DNA of 6,983 nucleotides from Lachnospiraceae bacterium UBA3732 (GCA_002372545.1 DFHD01000019.1:1-6983), one strand, 5' to 3'. Shown: positions 1-5,766, counted from the stretch's first letter. Made by a program: numbers and translations. The notes: generated by a model from the letters alone, not told the origin.

Positions 1-1
1 A

Positions 2-985
2 ACAGATCCGGGCCTATTGGAGAGAGTACTTTACGCATTTGGACTTCTTGAGGCGCTCGTTAAGGTAGGGATGAAGTTTACTTTTAAGGGCGGCACAAGC
101 CTGATGCTCCTGTTGGATCATCCAATCAGGCTATCCACGGACATCGACATTATTGTGGATCCAGGGACTGATGTGGAGAGCTACATTGAGCAGGCGGGAG
201 CCATCTTTCCCTTCCTGCGAAAGGAAGAGGATATCCGTAAGGGGCGGAACAATATAGAAAAAAGCCACTTCAAATTTATCTACTATTCCCCCGTCCGGCA
301 GAGAGAGTTTTACATATTGCTGGATATTGTTTTCATGGAATCTCCGTATGACCAGGTTGTGACAAAACCCATTCGTAATGATCTGCTTGTCACAGCTCCG
401 GAAGACTTTGTGGTAACCATGCCTACGATGGAATGCATTCTGGGTGACAAGCTGACTGCTTTCGCCCCGCATACCACGGGCGTTCTGCTGGGGGAGGGAA
501 AAGAACTGGAGATCGCCAAGCAAATGTTTGATGTAGCCACCTTGGCAGAGCGGATGCAGGACCAGAAGCAGTTCCGTGCGACCTACGACAGAGCCGTTGT
601 AGAAGAACTGGCTTTCCGGGGATTGGAATTGGAAAAAGAGAAAGTTCTGAAAGACACCATCCGGGCCTGTATCAGCATTATCAGCCGTGGCGAATATGAT
701 AAAGAGGATTATGTGGAATACCTGAAGGGTATCCGCTCCCTGACAGATCATATTCTGGGGAAGAAATTCACACCGGAAATCGCTGCTGAGAAAGCATGTT
801 CAGTGATGTGTCTTGCCGCCAGTGCTTTAACACAGACGGATTATCCGAAGATTGCTGATGCAGTAGGATATGCGAAAGAACGTCTTGCAGGCGATCAATA
901 TAAGCGCCTCGCTTATATCCGGAAGAGAAATCTTAAAGCTTATGGCTATCTTGTGGAAGCTACAAGGATGCTCGAAGGTGTTTAA
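2..985 (+). CDS. AbiEii/AbiGii-family nucleotidyltransferase toxin, 5' end cut by window
   Basis: The product resembles the toxin half of AbiE-type systems (type IV toxin-antitoxin and phage abortive infection), cytosolic nucleotidyltransferases of the DNA polymerase beta-like fold. Numbering from the first visible codon (position 2), the nucleotidyltransferase core is KGGTSL at residues 29-34 followed by STDIDI with the acidic pair D47/D49. Further on are GDKLTA (K150) and KQMFD (K173, D177), consistent with the conserved Lys and Lys-x3-Asp motifs of the family. The frame is open to the window edge, so the real start is upstream. A TTG at 17 is possible but has no ribosome binding site and would begin inside the conserved N-terminal helix. 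The 327 visible residues are close to the full family length as I remember it. The partner antitoxin AbiEi normally lies just upstream, outside the window. The gene ends at a strong terminator, so it is a separate transcription unit from what follows. Confidence 0.88.
   Translation, partial: TDPGLLERVLYAFGLLEALVKVGMKFTFKGGTSLMLLLDHPIRLSTDIDIIVDPGTDVESYIEQAGAIFPFLRKEEDIRKGRNNIEKSHFKFIYYSPVRQREFYILLDIVFMESPYDQVVTKPIRNDLLVTAPEDFVVTMPTMECILGDKLTAFAPHTTGVLLGEGKELEIAKQMFDVATLAERMQDQKQFRATYDRAVVEELAFRGLELEKEKVLKDTIRACISIISRGEYDKEDYVEYLKGIRSLTDHILGKKFTPEIAAEKACSVMCLAASALTQTDYPKIADAVGYAKERLAGDQYKRLAYIRKRNLKAYGYLVEATRMLEGV
898..918. repeat. Perfect 9-3-9 inverted repeat inside the toxin gene
   Basis: Arms ATATAAGCG (898-906) and CGCTTATAT (910-918) are exact reverse complements around a CCT loop. 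They lie in codons for the segment YKRLAYI near the C-terminus of the AbiEii protein. In RNA this would form a compact hairpin about 65 bases before the stop codon. No function is known to me. It could be chance plus codon choice, an mRNA stability element or a protein-binding site. Confidence 0.6.
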
Positions 986-1002
986 TGTTTATTACATTAC
1001 AT

Positions 1003-1058
1003 AGCCCGATTAGTATGTTCCTTTTATTTGGAATAAACTGATCGGGCTTTCTTTATTT
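1003..1058 (+). terminator. Strong rho-independent terminator after the AbiEii gene
   Basis: A 19-base arm (1003-1021) pairs with 1030-1048 around an 8-base loop (TTTTATTT). The outer part AGCCCGAT...ATCGGGCT is exact. The whole stem has one A-A mismatch and two G-U wobbles. It is followed by the T-rich tract TTTCTTTATTT. It starts 17 bases after the toxin stop codon and ends just before the ribosome binding site of the next gene. No clear T-tract lies on the other side, so I read it as one-directional. Confidence 0.9.
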
Positions 1059-1078
1059 CATGCAAAGGAGGATGTCAG

Positions 1079-2164
1079 ATGAATTATGAGCAGTTTCTGG
1101 AACAGATGAAAGAGGATCTTCAGGTCAGGTTTGCCAAAGATCTCCCGCCGGAGCTTGCCGATGTGAGGATCGGGATCCGGGACGTTGAGAAGCTTCAGGG
1201 AGAATCCTACCGCGGAATTTCCTTCCGCAGCGAAGACTCTCCGGTTGAGGCAAATCTCAACATGACCGGTGTATTTCAGGTCTATGAAGCAGGCCGTCCT
1301 TATGAGGATATTTTGGAGGAGGTGGAAGCGCAGCTTATGAAGGTCGTGGATCGTACGCCCCAGTTTAACATCGGTGAGCTGACAGACTATGAAGCCATGA
1401 AACCGAAGCTGATGATGGAGGTCATTCCTCAGAAGGGAAATGAGGACAGGCTGGAGAATATCCCTCATCAGAAAGTAGAGGACATGGCCCTGATTTATCG
1501 TGTGGACATGGGCGACAGTGCCGGAGGGAAGATGACTTCCGTAATTACCAACCAGCAGCTGAAAGCCTTCGGAATTACAGCAGAGCAGCTTCATCAGGAT
1601 GCCCTGAAGAATGCACCTCTTACACATCCGGCCTCGCTCCGGTCCATGCAGGAAGTGATGGCGGAGATGATGGGAATGGAGCCGGAAGAGATTGCGACCG
1701 GGGAACCTATGATGCTGGTGGCTACAGTGGAAGGCTCCTTCATGGGAGCGTCTGTTATTCAGTATCCGGAATTCATGGATCAGACGGCTGAGAAGATCGG
1801 CGGTGATTTCTTCGTCCTGCCTTCATCTATTCACGAGGTTCTCCTGATTCCGGATGACGGCACTCAGGATTATCACGACCTGGCGGAGATGGTACAGACC
1901 ATCAATGAGACGCAGGTAGCACCGGCAGAGCGGCTTTCGGATAATGTCTATCATTACGACAAAGCTGACCGCGTATTCGAGTTGGCTGATAAGACAGCAT
2001 CAAGGAAGCTGGCAAGGGAAATGGAAAAGAAGGCGGCTGCAAGGGACGGAGCAGAAAAGAAACCGTCTGTCCTTGAGCAGCTCGGAGAAAAAAAGAAAGA
2101 GGCGATGGATCATGCACCGAAAGCAAAAGCACCGGGAAGGACTGCACCGGAAGCAGCCTTATAA
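1079..2164 (+). CDS. DUF5688 family protein
   Basis: This is a 361-residue soluble protein with no signal peptide or membrane segment. It matches what I remember of the DUF5688 family, common in Lachnospiraceae genomes and mobile elements and of unknown function. Family-like stretches are the N-terminus MNYEQFLEQMKEDL, the IPHQKVEDMALIYRVDM segment around residues 127-143, LRSMQEVMAEMMGM near 187-200, and FFVLPSSIHEVLLIP near 244-258. The start is set by AAAGGAGG (1064-1071) seven bases before ATG. The last 60 or so residues are charged, Lys/Ala-rich and probably disordered. They hold KPSVLEQLGEK (from residue 328) and end in EAAL, a tail shared with the protein at 5767-6657. The gene sits between two terminators and is probably transcribed alone, although I see no convincing promoter in the short upstream gap. 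Family assignment is fairly sure; function is unknown. Confidence 0.85.
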   Translation: MNYEQFLEQMKEDLQVRFAKDLPPELADVRIGIRDVEKLQGESYRGISFRSEDSPVEANLNMTGVFQVYEAGRPYEDILEEVEAQLMKVVDRTPQFNIGELTDYEAMKPKLMMEVIPQKGNEDRLENIPHQKVEDMALIYRVDMGDSAGGKMTSVITNQQLKAFGITAEQLHQDALKNAPLTHPASLRSMQEVMAEMMGMEPEEIATGEPMMLVATVEGSFMGASVIQYPEFMDQTAEKIGGDFFVLPSSIHEVLLIPDDGTQDYHDLAEMVQTINETQVAPAERLSDNVYHYDKADRVFELADKTASRKLAREMEKKAAARDGAEKKPSVLEQLGEKKKEAMDHAPKAKAPGRTAPEAAL

Positions 2165-2186
2165 TTTCACAGGAGCATACCGGAAC

Positions 2187-2236
2187 AAGGGAGCGTTAGA
2201 AGCTTATTACAGAAAGCGGATATCGCTCCCTTTTCT
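2187..2236 (+). terminator. Probable terminator with a long loop after the DUF5688 gene
   Basis: Arms AAGGGAGCG (2187-2195) and CGCTCCCTT (2224-2232) are perfectly complementary and run into TTTTCTT. The loop of 28 bases is longer than usual, but two more base pairs can form inside the stem after a T-T mismatch. A small alternative hairpin (AGCG-GATAT-CGCT, 2215-2227) competes with it, so an attenuator-like role is also possible. It lies 22 bases after the DUF5688 stop codon and 25 bases before the next start. Confidence 0.6.
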
Positions 2237-2260
2237 TATGCACCGGAGAGGACGGATCAC

Positions 2261-2497
2261 ATGAGTTTTACAGATGGAAGTATGTGTGCCATAGAAGCAT
2301 TGATGCGGGAGAAGCCGGGATACAACAACTATGATGACGGCTGTGACGGCCGGTATCCGGAATGCAGGAGCTGCCGGTATCACACGCCATATTCCCTTCG
2401 CGGTGACTGTGTATTTGATGAGTGCCCCTATCTGGTCAAGGCTGCTTCTTCCGCAAGGAAGAAAGGCGGTGGTGGTCATGGCTGTATTCCGCGTTGA
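2261..2497 (+). CDS. Small cysteine-rich protein, putative zinc-binding
   Basis: This 78-residue protein begins at ATG 2261 behind GGAGAGGA (2245-2252), eight bases upstream. Cysteines at 28, 35, 38, 50 and 55 form a C-x6-C-x2-C-x11-C-x4-C pattern in the stretch DGCDGRYPECRSCRYHTPY and after it, which suggests a metal-binding knuckle. C9 and C75 lie outside this core. The tail is basic and Gly-rich (SARKKGGGGHG). I recall similar short proteins next to repA-like genes of Clostridia mobile elements, but no function is established to my knowledge. The last 20 bases overlap the repA-like start at 2478 in another frame, which suggests translational coupling and a role tied to replication. It could also be a small regulator. 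The gene call is well supported; the function is open. Confidence 0.75.
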   Translation: MSFTDGSMCAIEALMREKPGYNNYDDGCDGRYPECRSCRYHTPYSLRGDCVFDECPYLVKAASSARKKGGGGHGCIPR

Positions 2498-2906
2498 GAA
2501 GAATGCCAACTACACGACCATGTGCAATTACCACCTGCGGGACCAGAACCTGAGCCTGAAAGCAAAAGGACTCTTGTCGCTGTTTCTGAGCCTGCCGGAT
2601 GAATGGCATTACAGCACCAGGGGTGTTGCCGCCATCTGTAAGGAGGGTGTGGACAGTGTGAATTCCACGCTCCGGGAACTGGAGGAATACGGATACCTGA
2701 CCCGCAGCCAGAAGCGGCTGGAAAACGGCCGCATGGGCGAGATCGAATATGTGATCTACGAAATGCCGGATGGGGCTTTGCCGGATGCAGACTTTCCAGG
2801 TACAGGATCACCGTATACGGAAAATCCGGATACGGCAGAATCGTGTACGGAGAACCCAAGAGAAATAAAGATAGAACAAGTAAAGAAAGAACAAGTACTG
2901 AAATAA
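2478..2906 (+). CDS. repA: RepA-like replication initiator, N-terminal part (frameshifted)
   Basis: The reading gives 142 residues from ATG 2478. The frame is open further upstream, but MAVFRVEKNANYTTMCNYHLRD is the typical beginning of RepA-like/winged-helix replication proteins of Clostridia elements. Residues 1-80 or so hold a helix-turn-helix region (LSLKAKGLLSLFLSLP, then a recognition-helix area VDSVNSTLRELEEYGYL). A hydrophilic linker follows with a repeated TENP motif (YTENPDT, CTENP). Such proteins bind the element's origin and recruit the helicase loader, here encoded just downstream. The frame stops at TAA 2904-2906, while the expected C-terminal domain continues in the -1 frame (see 2843-3187). 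Adding one A to the AAA at 2901-2903 would read VLKIINKRESKRTVRHRY and restore one protein of about 236 residues. Initiation is probably coupled to the overlapping Cys-rich gene, since its own binding site (AGGCGGTGG) is mediocre. Confidence 0.8.
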   Translation: MAVFRVEKNANYTTMCNYHLRDQNLSLKAKGLLSLFLSLPDEWHYSTRGVAAICKEGVDSVNSTLRELEEYGYLTRSQKRLENGRMGEIEYVIYEMPDGALPDADFPGTGSPYTENPDTAESCTENPREIKIEQVKKEQVLK

Positions 2907-3187
2907 TCAATAAAAGAGAGAGTAAGAGAACGGTCCGCCATCGCTATGGCCAGTACCAGAACGTGCTTCTCTCGGATGAGGAGATGGAAAAAATGAAGAG
3001 TGAATTCCCAAATGATTACCAGAGCCGTCTTGAACGTCTGTCGGAGTACATGGCTTCGACCGGCAAGATCTACAAGAACCACCTGGCTACGATCCGCAGC
3101 TGGGCAAGGCGTGACGGCCAGAAGACACAGGAAAAGAAAACCTATGACCACGGAAACTATCAGTTTTCTGCTGGAGAGAGCTTATGA
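2843..3187 (+). CDS. RepA-like replication protein, C-terminal domain in shifted frame
   Basis: This frame carries RHRYGQYQNVLLSDEEMEK and then a segment with LERLSEYMASTGKIYKNH and LATIRSWARRD. That block is familiar to me as the C-terminal domain of replisome-organiser or RepA-like proteins, where it follows a winged-helix N-terminus. It is in the -1 frame relative to 2478-2906. The GTG at 2843 has no convincing ribosome binding site, so it is more likely the second half of the repA-like gene than an independent gene. The frame is open from about 2603, so the two halves overlap by about 300 bases. The natural joining point is near 2900. Its TGA (3185-3187) overlaps the downstream ATG (3184-3186) as ATGA, the classic arrangement for coupled translation of the helicase loader. 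That coupling would be weakened if ribosomes stop at 2906. Confidence 0.65.
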   Translation: MYGEPKRNKDRTSKERTSTEIINKRESKRTVRHRYGQYQNVLLSDEEMEKMKSEFPNDYQSRLERLSEYMASTGKIYKNHLATIRSWARRDGQKTQEKKTYDHGNYQFSAGESL

Positions 3188-4038
3188 AAGAGCTGCTGGA
3201 AGGTTTTTTAAGTAAGCTGGAAACAGAATCTACGCCGAAGGAAGGTGAATACCTTGGTGAGGATGGTCTGCTCTACTGCAGGAAGTGTCATACACCGGTG
3301 CAGTGCCAAAAGGAATTCCTTGGGAAGATGCGGATACTTCCATGCATGTGCAAATGCAGGCAGGAGGAGATGCGAAGGCAGAAAGAAGAGGATGAAGCCA
3401 GAGAACGGATGAATACCATCCACCGTCTGAAATCTACCGGCATTCAGGAACGACATCTTCTGGACTGGCGGTTTGATGTTGCAGAGGAGACGGACACGAT
3501 CCGTTGGGCAAAAAACTATGTGGAGAACTGGAGGAAGGTCAGGGCTGAAAACCTTGGCCTTTTACTTTGGGGAGATGTCGGAACTGGCAAATCCTTTGCG
3601 GCTGCCTGCATTGCCAATTCATTGCTGGAGCAGGCCATACCGGTGCTGATGACCAACTTCTCCAAGATCCTGAACCAGATGGGAGCCATGTATTCGGAAG
3701 AACGCTACCGATACATCGCTTCCTTCAATCACTATTCCCTGCTGATCATTGATGACCTTGGGATTGAGCGGAGTACGGAATATGCGAAGGAACAGGTATA
3801 TGCCGTGATCGACGAGCGTTACAAAGCCAATCTCCCCCTGATCATCACGACCAACCTGACGATCGGTGAGATCCGCAATCCGGACAATGTTGCCGACGCC
3901 CGAATCTACAGCCGGGTACTGGAAATGTGTACGCCGGTGCAGGTCGGCGGCAGCGACCGAAGACGGGCCGTCAGCAGGGACAAGCAGGAACTGGTGAAGG
4001 ATGTCCTGTTCTCCGGGAAGGGAGGTGAAACCAATTAA
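3184..4038 (+). CDS. DnaC-like AAA+ ATPase, helicase loader
   Basis: This 284-residue protein belongs to the DnaC/DnaI/IstB-like AAA+ group. It probably loads the replicative helicase at the element's origin on behalf of the RepA-like protein. The N-terminal part has CRKC (C32, C35) and CMCKC (C54, C56, C58), a likely zinc-binding module, then a charged helix (59-80). The AAA+ core shows Walker A GDVGTGKS (130-137), Walker B LLIIDD (186-191), sensor 1 TTN (222-224), and arginines R240/R244 in ARIYSR in the place expected for the arginine finger. The start is ATG 3184 with GGAGAG five bases upstream, and it overlaps the preceding stop. The stop TAA (4036-4038) overlaps the parA ATG by one base. 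IstB is the other family with this fold, but no transposase gene is adjacent and rep/par neighbours favour a replication role. All motifs are intact. Confidence 0.9.
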   Translation: MKELLEGFLSKLETESTPKEGEYLGEDGLLYCRKCHTPVQCQKEFLGKMRILPCMCKCRQEEMRRQKEEDEARERMNTIHRLKSTGIQERHLLDWRFDVAEETDTIRWAKNYVENWRKVRAENLGLLLWGDVGTGKSFAAACIANSLLEQAIPVLMTNFSKILNQMGAMYSEERYRYIASFNHYSLLIIDDLGIERSTEYAKEQVYAVIDERYKANLPLIITTNLTIGEIRNPDNVADARIYSRVLEMCTPVQVGGSDRRRAVSRDKQELVKDVLFSGKGGETN

Positions 4039-4541
4039 TGAGCACAAAAGCAACCGTGATCGCCTGCGTCAATCAGAAAGGCGGCACGGGCAAGACCACC
4101 ACCTGTGAGAACCTTGGCGCAGGGCTTGTGATGAATGGGAAGAAGGTGCTGCTGGTGGATTTTGACCCGCAGGCCTCGCTCAGCATCAGCCTCGGGTATC
4201 CCAAACCGGAGGAGCTGCCTGTGACGATTGCGGACATTATGAAAAAAGTGGTAGATGAAAAAGAAATCAAGCCCGGAGAAGGGGTCCTCCATCACAAAGA
4301 GGGTATGGATCTCATGTCTTCGAGCATTGAACTCTCCGGCATGGAGGTTTCCCTGGTCAATACGATCAGCCGGGAGACGGTGCTGAAGGAATATCTGGAG
4401 AGCGTAAAGCGAGACTATGATTTTATCCTGCTGGATTGTTCTCCCAGCCTGGGAATGCTGACCATCAATGCCATGGCTGCGGCGGACACTTTACTGATTC
4501 CGGTCCAGGCTTCCTATCTTCCGGCAAAGGGATTGGAGTAG
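4038..4541 (+). CDS. ParA N-terminal fragment as translated up to the amber codon
   Basis: These 167 residues would be made if TAG is a stop. They hold the deviant Walker A KGGTGKTT (14-21) with the signature lysine K14, the switch region VDFDPQ (D41, D43), and Walker B FILLDCSP (D133). They lack about 107 C-terminal residues, which in ParA proteins contribute to dimer packing and nonspecific DNA binding. The fragment might bind ATP but should not form a working partition ATPase. This last point is inference from the family. Confidence 0.75.
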   Translation: MSTKATVIACVNQKGGTGKTTTCENLGAGLVMNGKKVLLVDFDPQASLSISLGYPKPEELPVTIADIMKKVVDEKEIKPGEGVLHHKEGMDLMSSSIELSGMEVSLVNTISRETVLKEYLESVKRDYDFILLDCSPSLGMLTINAMAAADTLLIPVQASYLPAKGLE

Positions 4542-4553
4542 CTGTTACAGACA

Positions 4554-4865
4554 GTGAATAAGGTCCGGCGGCAGATCAATCCCAAGTTGAAGATTGAGGG
4601 GATCCTTCTGACCATGGTGGACGCCAGGACAAACGATGCAAAGGAAATCAGCGAGCTGATCCGCAACGCCTATGGCGGAAAGATCAAGGTCTACGATACA
4701 GAGATCCCCCGTTCTGTCCGGGCTTCGGAGATCAGTAAGGAAGGAACCAGTATTATTAAGCACGATCCCGGAGGGAAAGTAGCGGATGCCTACCGGGAGC
4801 TGACGAAGGAGGTGGTGAAGAATGCCGAGAAAAGGCGCAAACGTAACTTTGAGCAGTTACGATGA
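4554..4865 (+). CDS. ParA C-terminal fragment, possible reinitiation product
   Basis: If ribosomes restart after the amber codon, GTG 4554 (12 bases downstream) could begin a 103-residue piece, NKVRRQINPKLKIEGILL onward, including MVDARTN and EIPRSVRASEISKEG, both typical of the Soj C-terminal half. There is no well-placed ribosome binding site, so production is doubtful. It ends with the basic tail KNAEKRRKRNFEQLR, overlapping the parB start. Confidence 0.45.
   Translation: MNKVRRQINPKLKIEGILLTMVDARTNDAKEISELIRNAYGGKIKVYDTEIPRSVRASEISKEGTSIIKHDPGGKVADAYRELTKEVVKNAEKRRKRNFEQLR
4806..4812 (+). promoter_or_regulatory. Ribosome binding site that fixes the parB start
   Basis: AAGGAGG lies inside the 3' end of parA, nine bases before ATG 4822. 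It supports that start rather than an internal one and lets parB be translated independently even if ribosomes abandon parA at the amber codon. Confidence 0.8.
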
Positions 4866-5757
4866 GATTTTTACCACCGAGGAAGGCAGGACAGAGAGCC
4901 AGCAGGAACACGTACAGATGATTCCGCTCTCAGAACTGCATCCCTTTGAGGGACACCCCTTCCGGGTAGTCGATGACGAGGAAATGCAGAAAACCGTCGA
5001 GAGCGTGAAGGAGTATGGAGTTCTAACACCAGTGATTGCAAGACCGGATCCGGATGGTGGTTATGAGATTATTTCTGGTCACCGCAGGCTTCGGGCGTCT
5101 GAACTGGCCGGACTGGATAAGCTGCCGGTCATTGTCCGGGAGATGGATGACGACGAAGCCATTATCTACATGGTGGATTCGAATCTTCAAAGAGAGCACA
5201 TCCTGCCGAGTGAGCGGGCTTTTGCTTACAAAATGAAGATGGATGCCATCAAACATCAGGGACAGCGGGCAGATTTAACTTGTGCCCAAGATGGGCACAA
5301 GTTGGAAGGTAAGAAGTCCAGAGATATTGTCGCAGAGGAAGCAGGTGTTAGCAAAAACCAAGTATCACGTTACATCCGCCTCACGGAGCTCATCCCGGAA
5401 ATCCGCGACATGGTGGATGAGAAGAAGATCGCCTTCAACCCGGCGGTGGAGCTTTCCTACCTCAAACCGGAGGAGCAGAGAGAGTTCCTTAATGCGATGG
5501 ATTATGCACAGGCAGCACCTTCTCTTTCCCAGGCCCAGCGGCTGAAAAAGCTGAGCCAGGAGGGGGAATGCAAGCGTGATGCCATGTGCGAAGTTATGAA
5601 CGAAGTCAAAAAGGATGATATGACCACGATCACGATTCTCCATGATGTGCTGCGGAAGTACTTTCCAAAGTCCTATACACCGCAGCAGATGCAGGATGTG
5701 ATCGTGAAGCTGCTGGAACAGTGGCAGAAAAAGAGAAACAGAGAACAGGCACGATAA
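4822..5757 (+). CDS. parB: ParB/Spo0J-type partition protein
   Basis: This 311-residue ParB-family protein would bind a centromere-like parS site and, with ParA, segregate the element. The N-terminal CTPase-like domain is clear: IPLSELHPFEGHPFRV (34-49), GVLTPVIARP (66-75), SGHRRLRASELAGL (85-98; the family GERR motif appears as GHRR), and NLQREHILPSER (121-132). A linker (about 143-165) precedes a helix-turn-helix, SRDIVAEEAGVSKNQVSRYI (166-185). The C-terminus has NPAVELSYL and a long charged helix probably used for dimerisation. The linker is longer than in chromosomal Spo0J, and the DNA coding for it contains a perfect 12-3-12 inverted repeat (5277-5303). The start has an ideal ribosome binding site. 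Some relatives act as nucleases or regulators, but the parA neighbour makes partition the best call. The reading frame is intact although parA is broken. Confidence 0.9.
   Translation: MPRKGANVTLSSYDEIFTTEEGRTESQQEHVQMIPLSELHPFEGHPFRVVDDEEMQKTVESVKEYGVLTPVIARPDPDGGYEIISGHRRLRASELAGLDKLPVIVREMDDDEAIIYMVDSNLQREHILPSERAFAYKMKMDAIKHQGQRADLTCAQDGHKLEGKKSRDIVAEEAGVSKNQVSRYIRLTELIPEIRDMVDEKKIAFNPAVELSYLKPEEQREFLNAMDYAQAAPSLSQAQRLKKLSQEGECKRDAMCEVMNEVKKDDMTTITILHDVLRKYFPKSYTPQQMQDVIVKLLEQWQKKRNREQAR
5277..5303. repeat. Perfect 12-3-12 inverted repeat within parB
   Basis: Arms AACTTGTGCCCA (5277-5288) and TGGGCACAAGTT (5292-5303) are exact reverse complements around AGA. In the parB frame they encode L-T-C-A-Q-D-G-H-K-L (residues 152-161) in the linker just before the helix-turn-helix. 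It may be a protein-binding palindrome (a parS-like site or operator), an mRNA hairpin, or an in-frame palindromic insertion. None of these is established. Confidence 0.85.
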
Positions 5758-5762
5758 GGAGG
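5756..5762 (+). promoter_or_regulatory. Ribosome binding site after parB with ambiguous start
   Basis: AAGGAGG overlaps the parB TAA. It is nine bases from ATG 5772, an ideal distance, but that frame ends after 15 codons. It is only four bases from TTG 5767, the first start codon of the long frame. The in-frame ATG 5791 has no binding site of its own. Confidence 0.6.
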
Positions 5763-5766
5763 ACAT

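Larger units (their letters stand above)
4038..4865 (+). pseudogene. parA: ParA/Soj partition ATPase interrupted by an in-frame amber codon
   Basis: Read through, the frame encodes 275 residues plus a stop, a normal length for a Soj-type ParA. The sequence keeps one frame across TAG at 4539-4541. The protein reads YLPAKGLE, stop, LLQTVNKVRRQINPKLKIEG, and the missing residue is normally Gln in this conserved segment, so one C-to-T change (CAG to TAG) explains the break. Everything on both sides is intact and family-like, which implies a very recent mutation, a sequencing error or read-through. ParA would work with the ParB encoded immediately downstream to segregate the element. The start ATG 4038 follows GGAGGTG (4021-4027) and overlaps the dnaC-like stop. 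The 3' end overlaps parB by 44 bases. Confidence 0.85.

Noticed and set aside
17..19. TTG as the true start of the AbiEii gene
   Set aside because: No ribosome binding site precedes it and the frame is open to the window edge; family members have residues upstream, so the gene is cut by the window.
131..751. 206-codon open frame on the minus strand inside the AbiEii gene
   Set aside because: It lies antisense to a gene with clear family motifs; its translation has no recognisable domain and looks like a shadow frame.
1944..2264. 106-codon + frame overlapping the end of the DUF5688 gene and the intergenic gap
   Set aside because: It reads an alternate frame of a Lys-rich coding tail, passes through the terminator, and has no ribosome binding site.
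2331..2477. Upstream extension of the repA-like frame before ATG 2478
   Set aside because: That stretch is the Cys-rich gene read in another frame; homologous initiators start at the MAVFRVEK segment.
2810..2860. Tandem repeat encoding TENP units
   Set aside because: Only two imperfect units; such linkers are common in this protein family, so it is not reported as a separate repeat element.
2880..2906. Programmed -1 frameshift signal in the repA-like gene
   Set aside because: The nearby A-rich codons (AAG AAA GAA) do not form a standard X XXY YYZ slippery site in phase, and no strong downstream stem was seen; a one-base loss is simpler.
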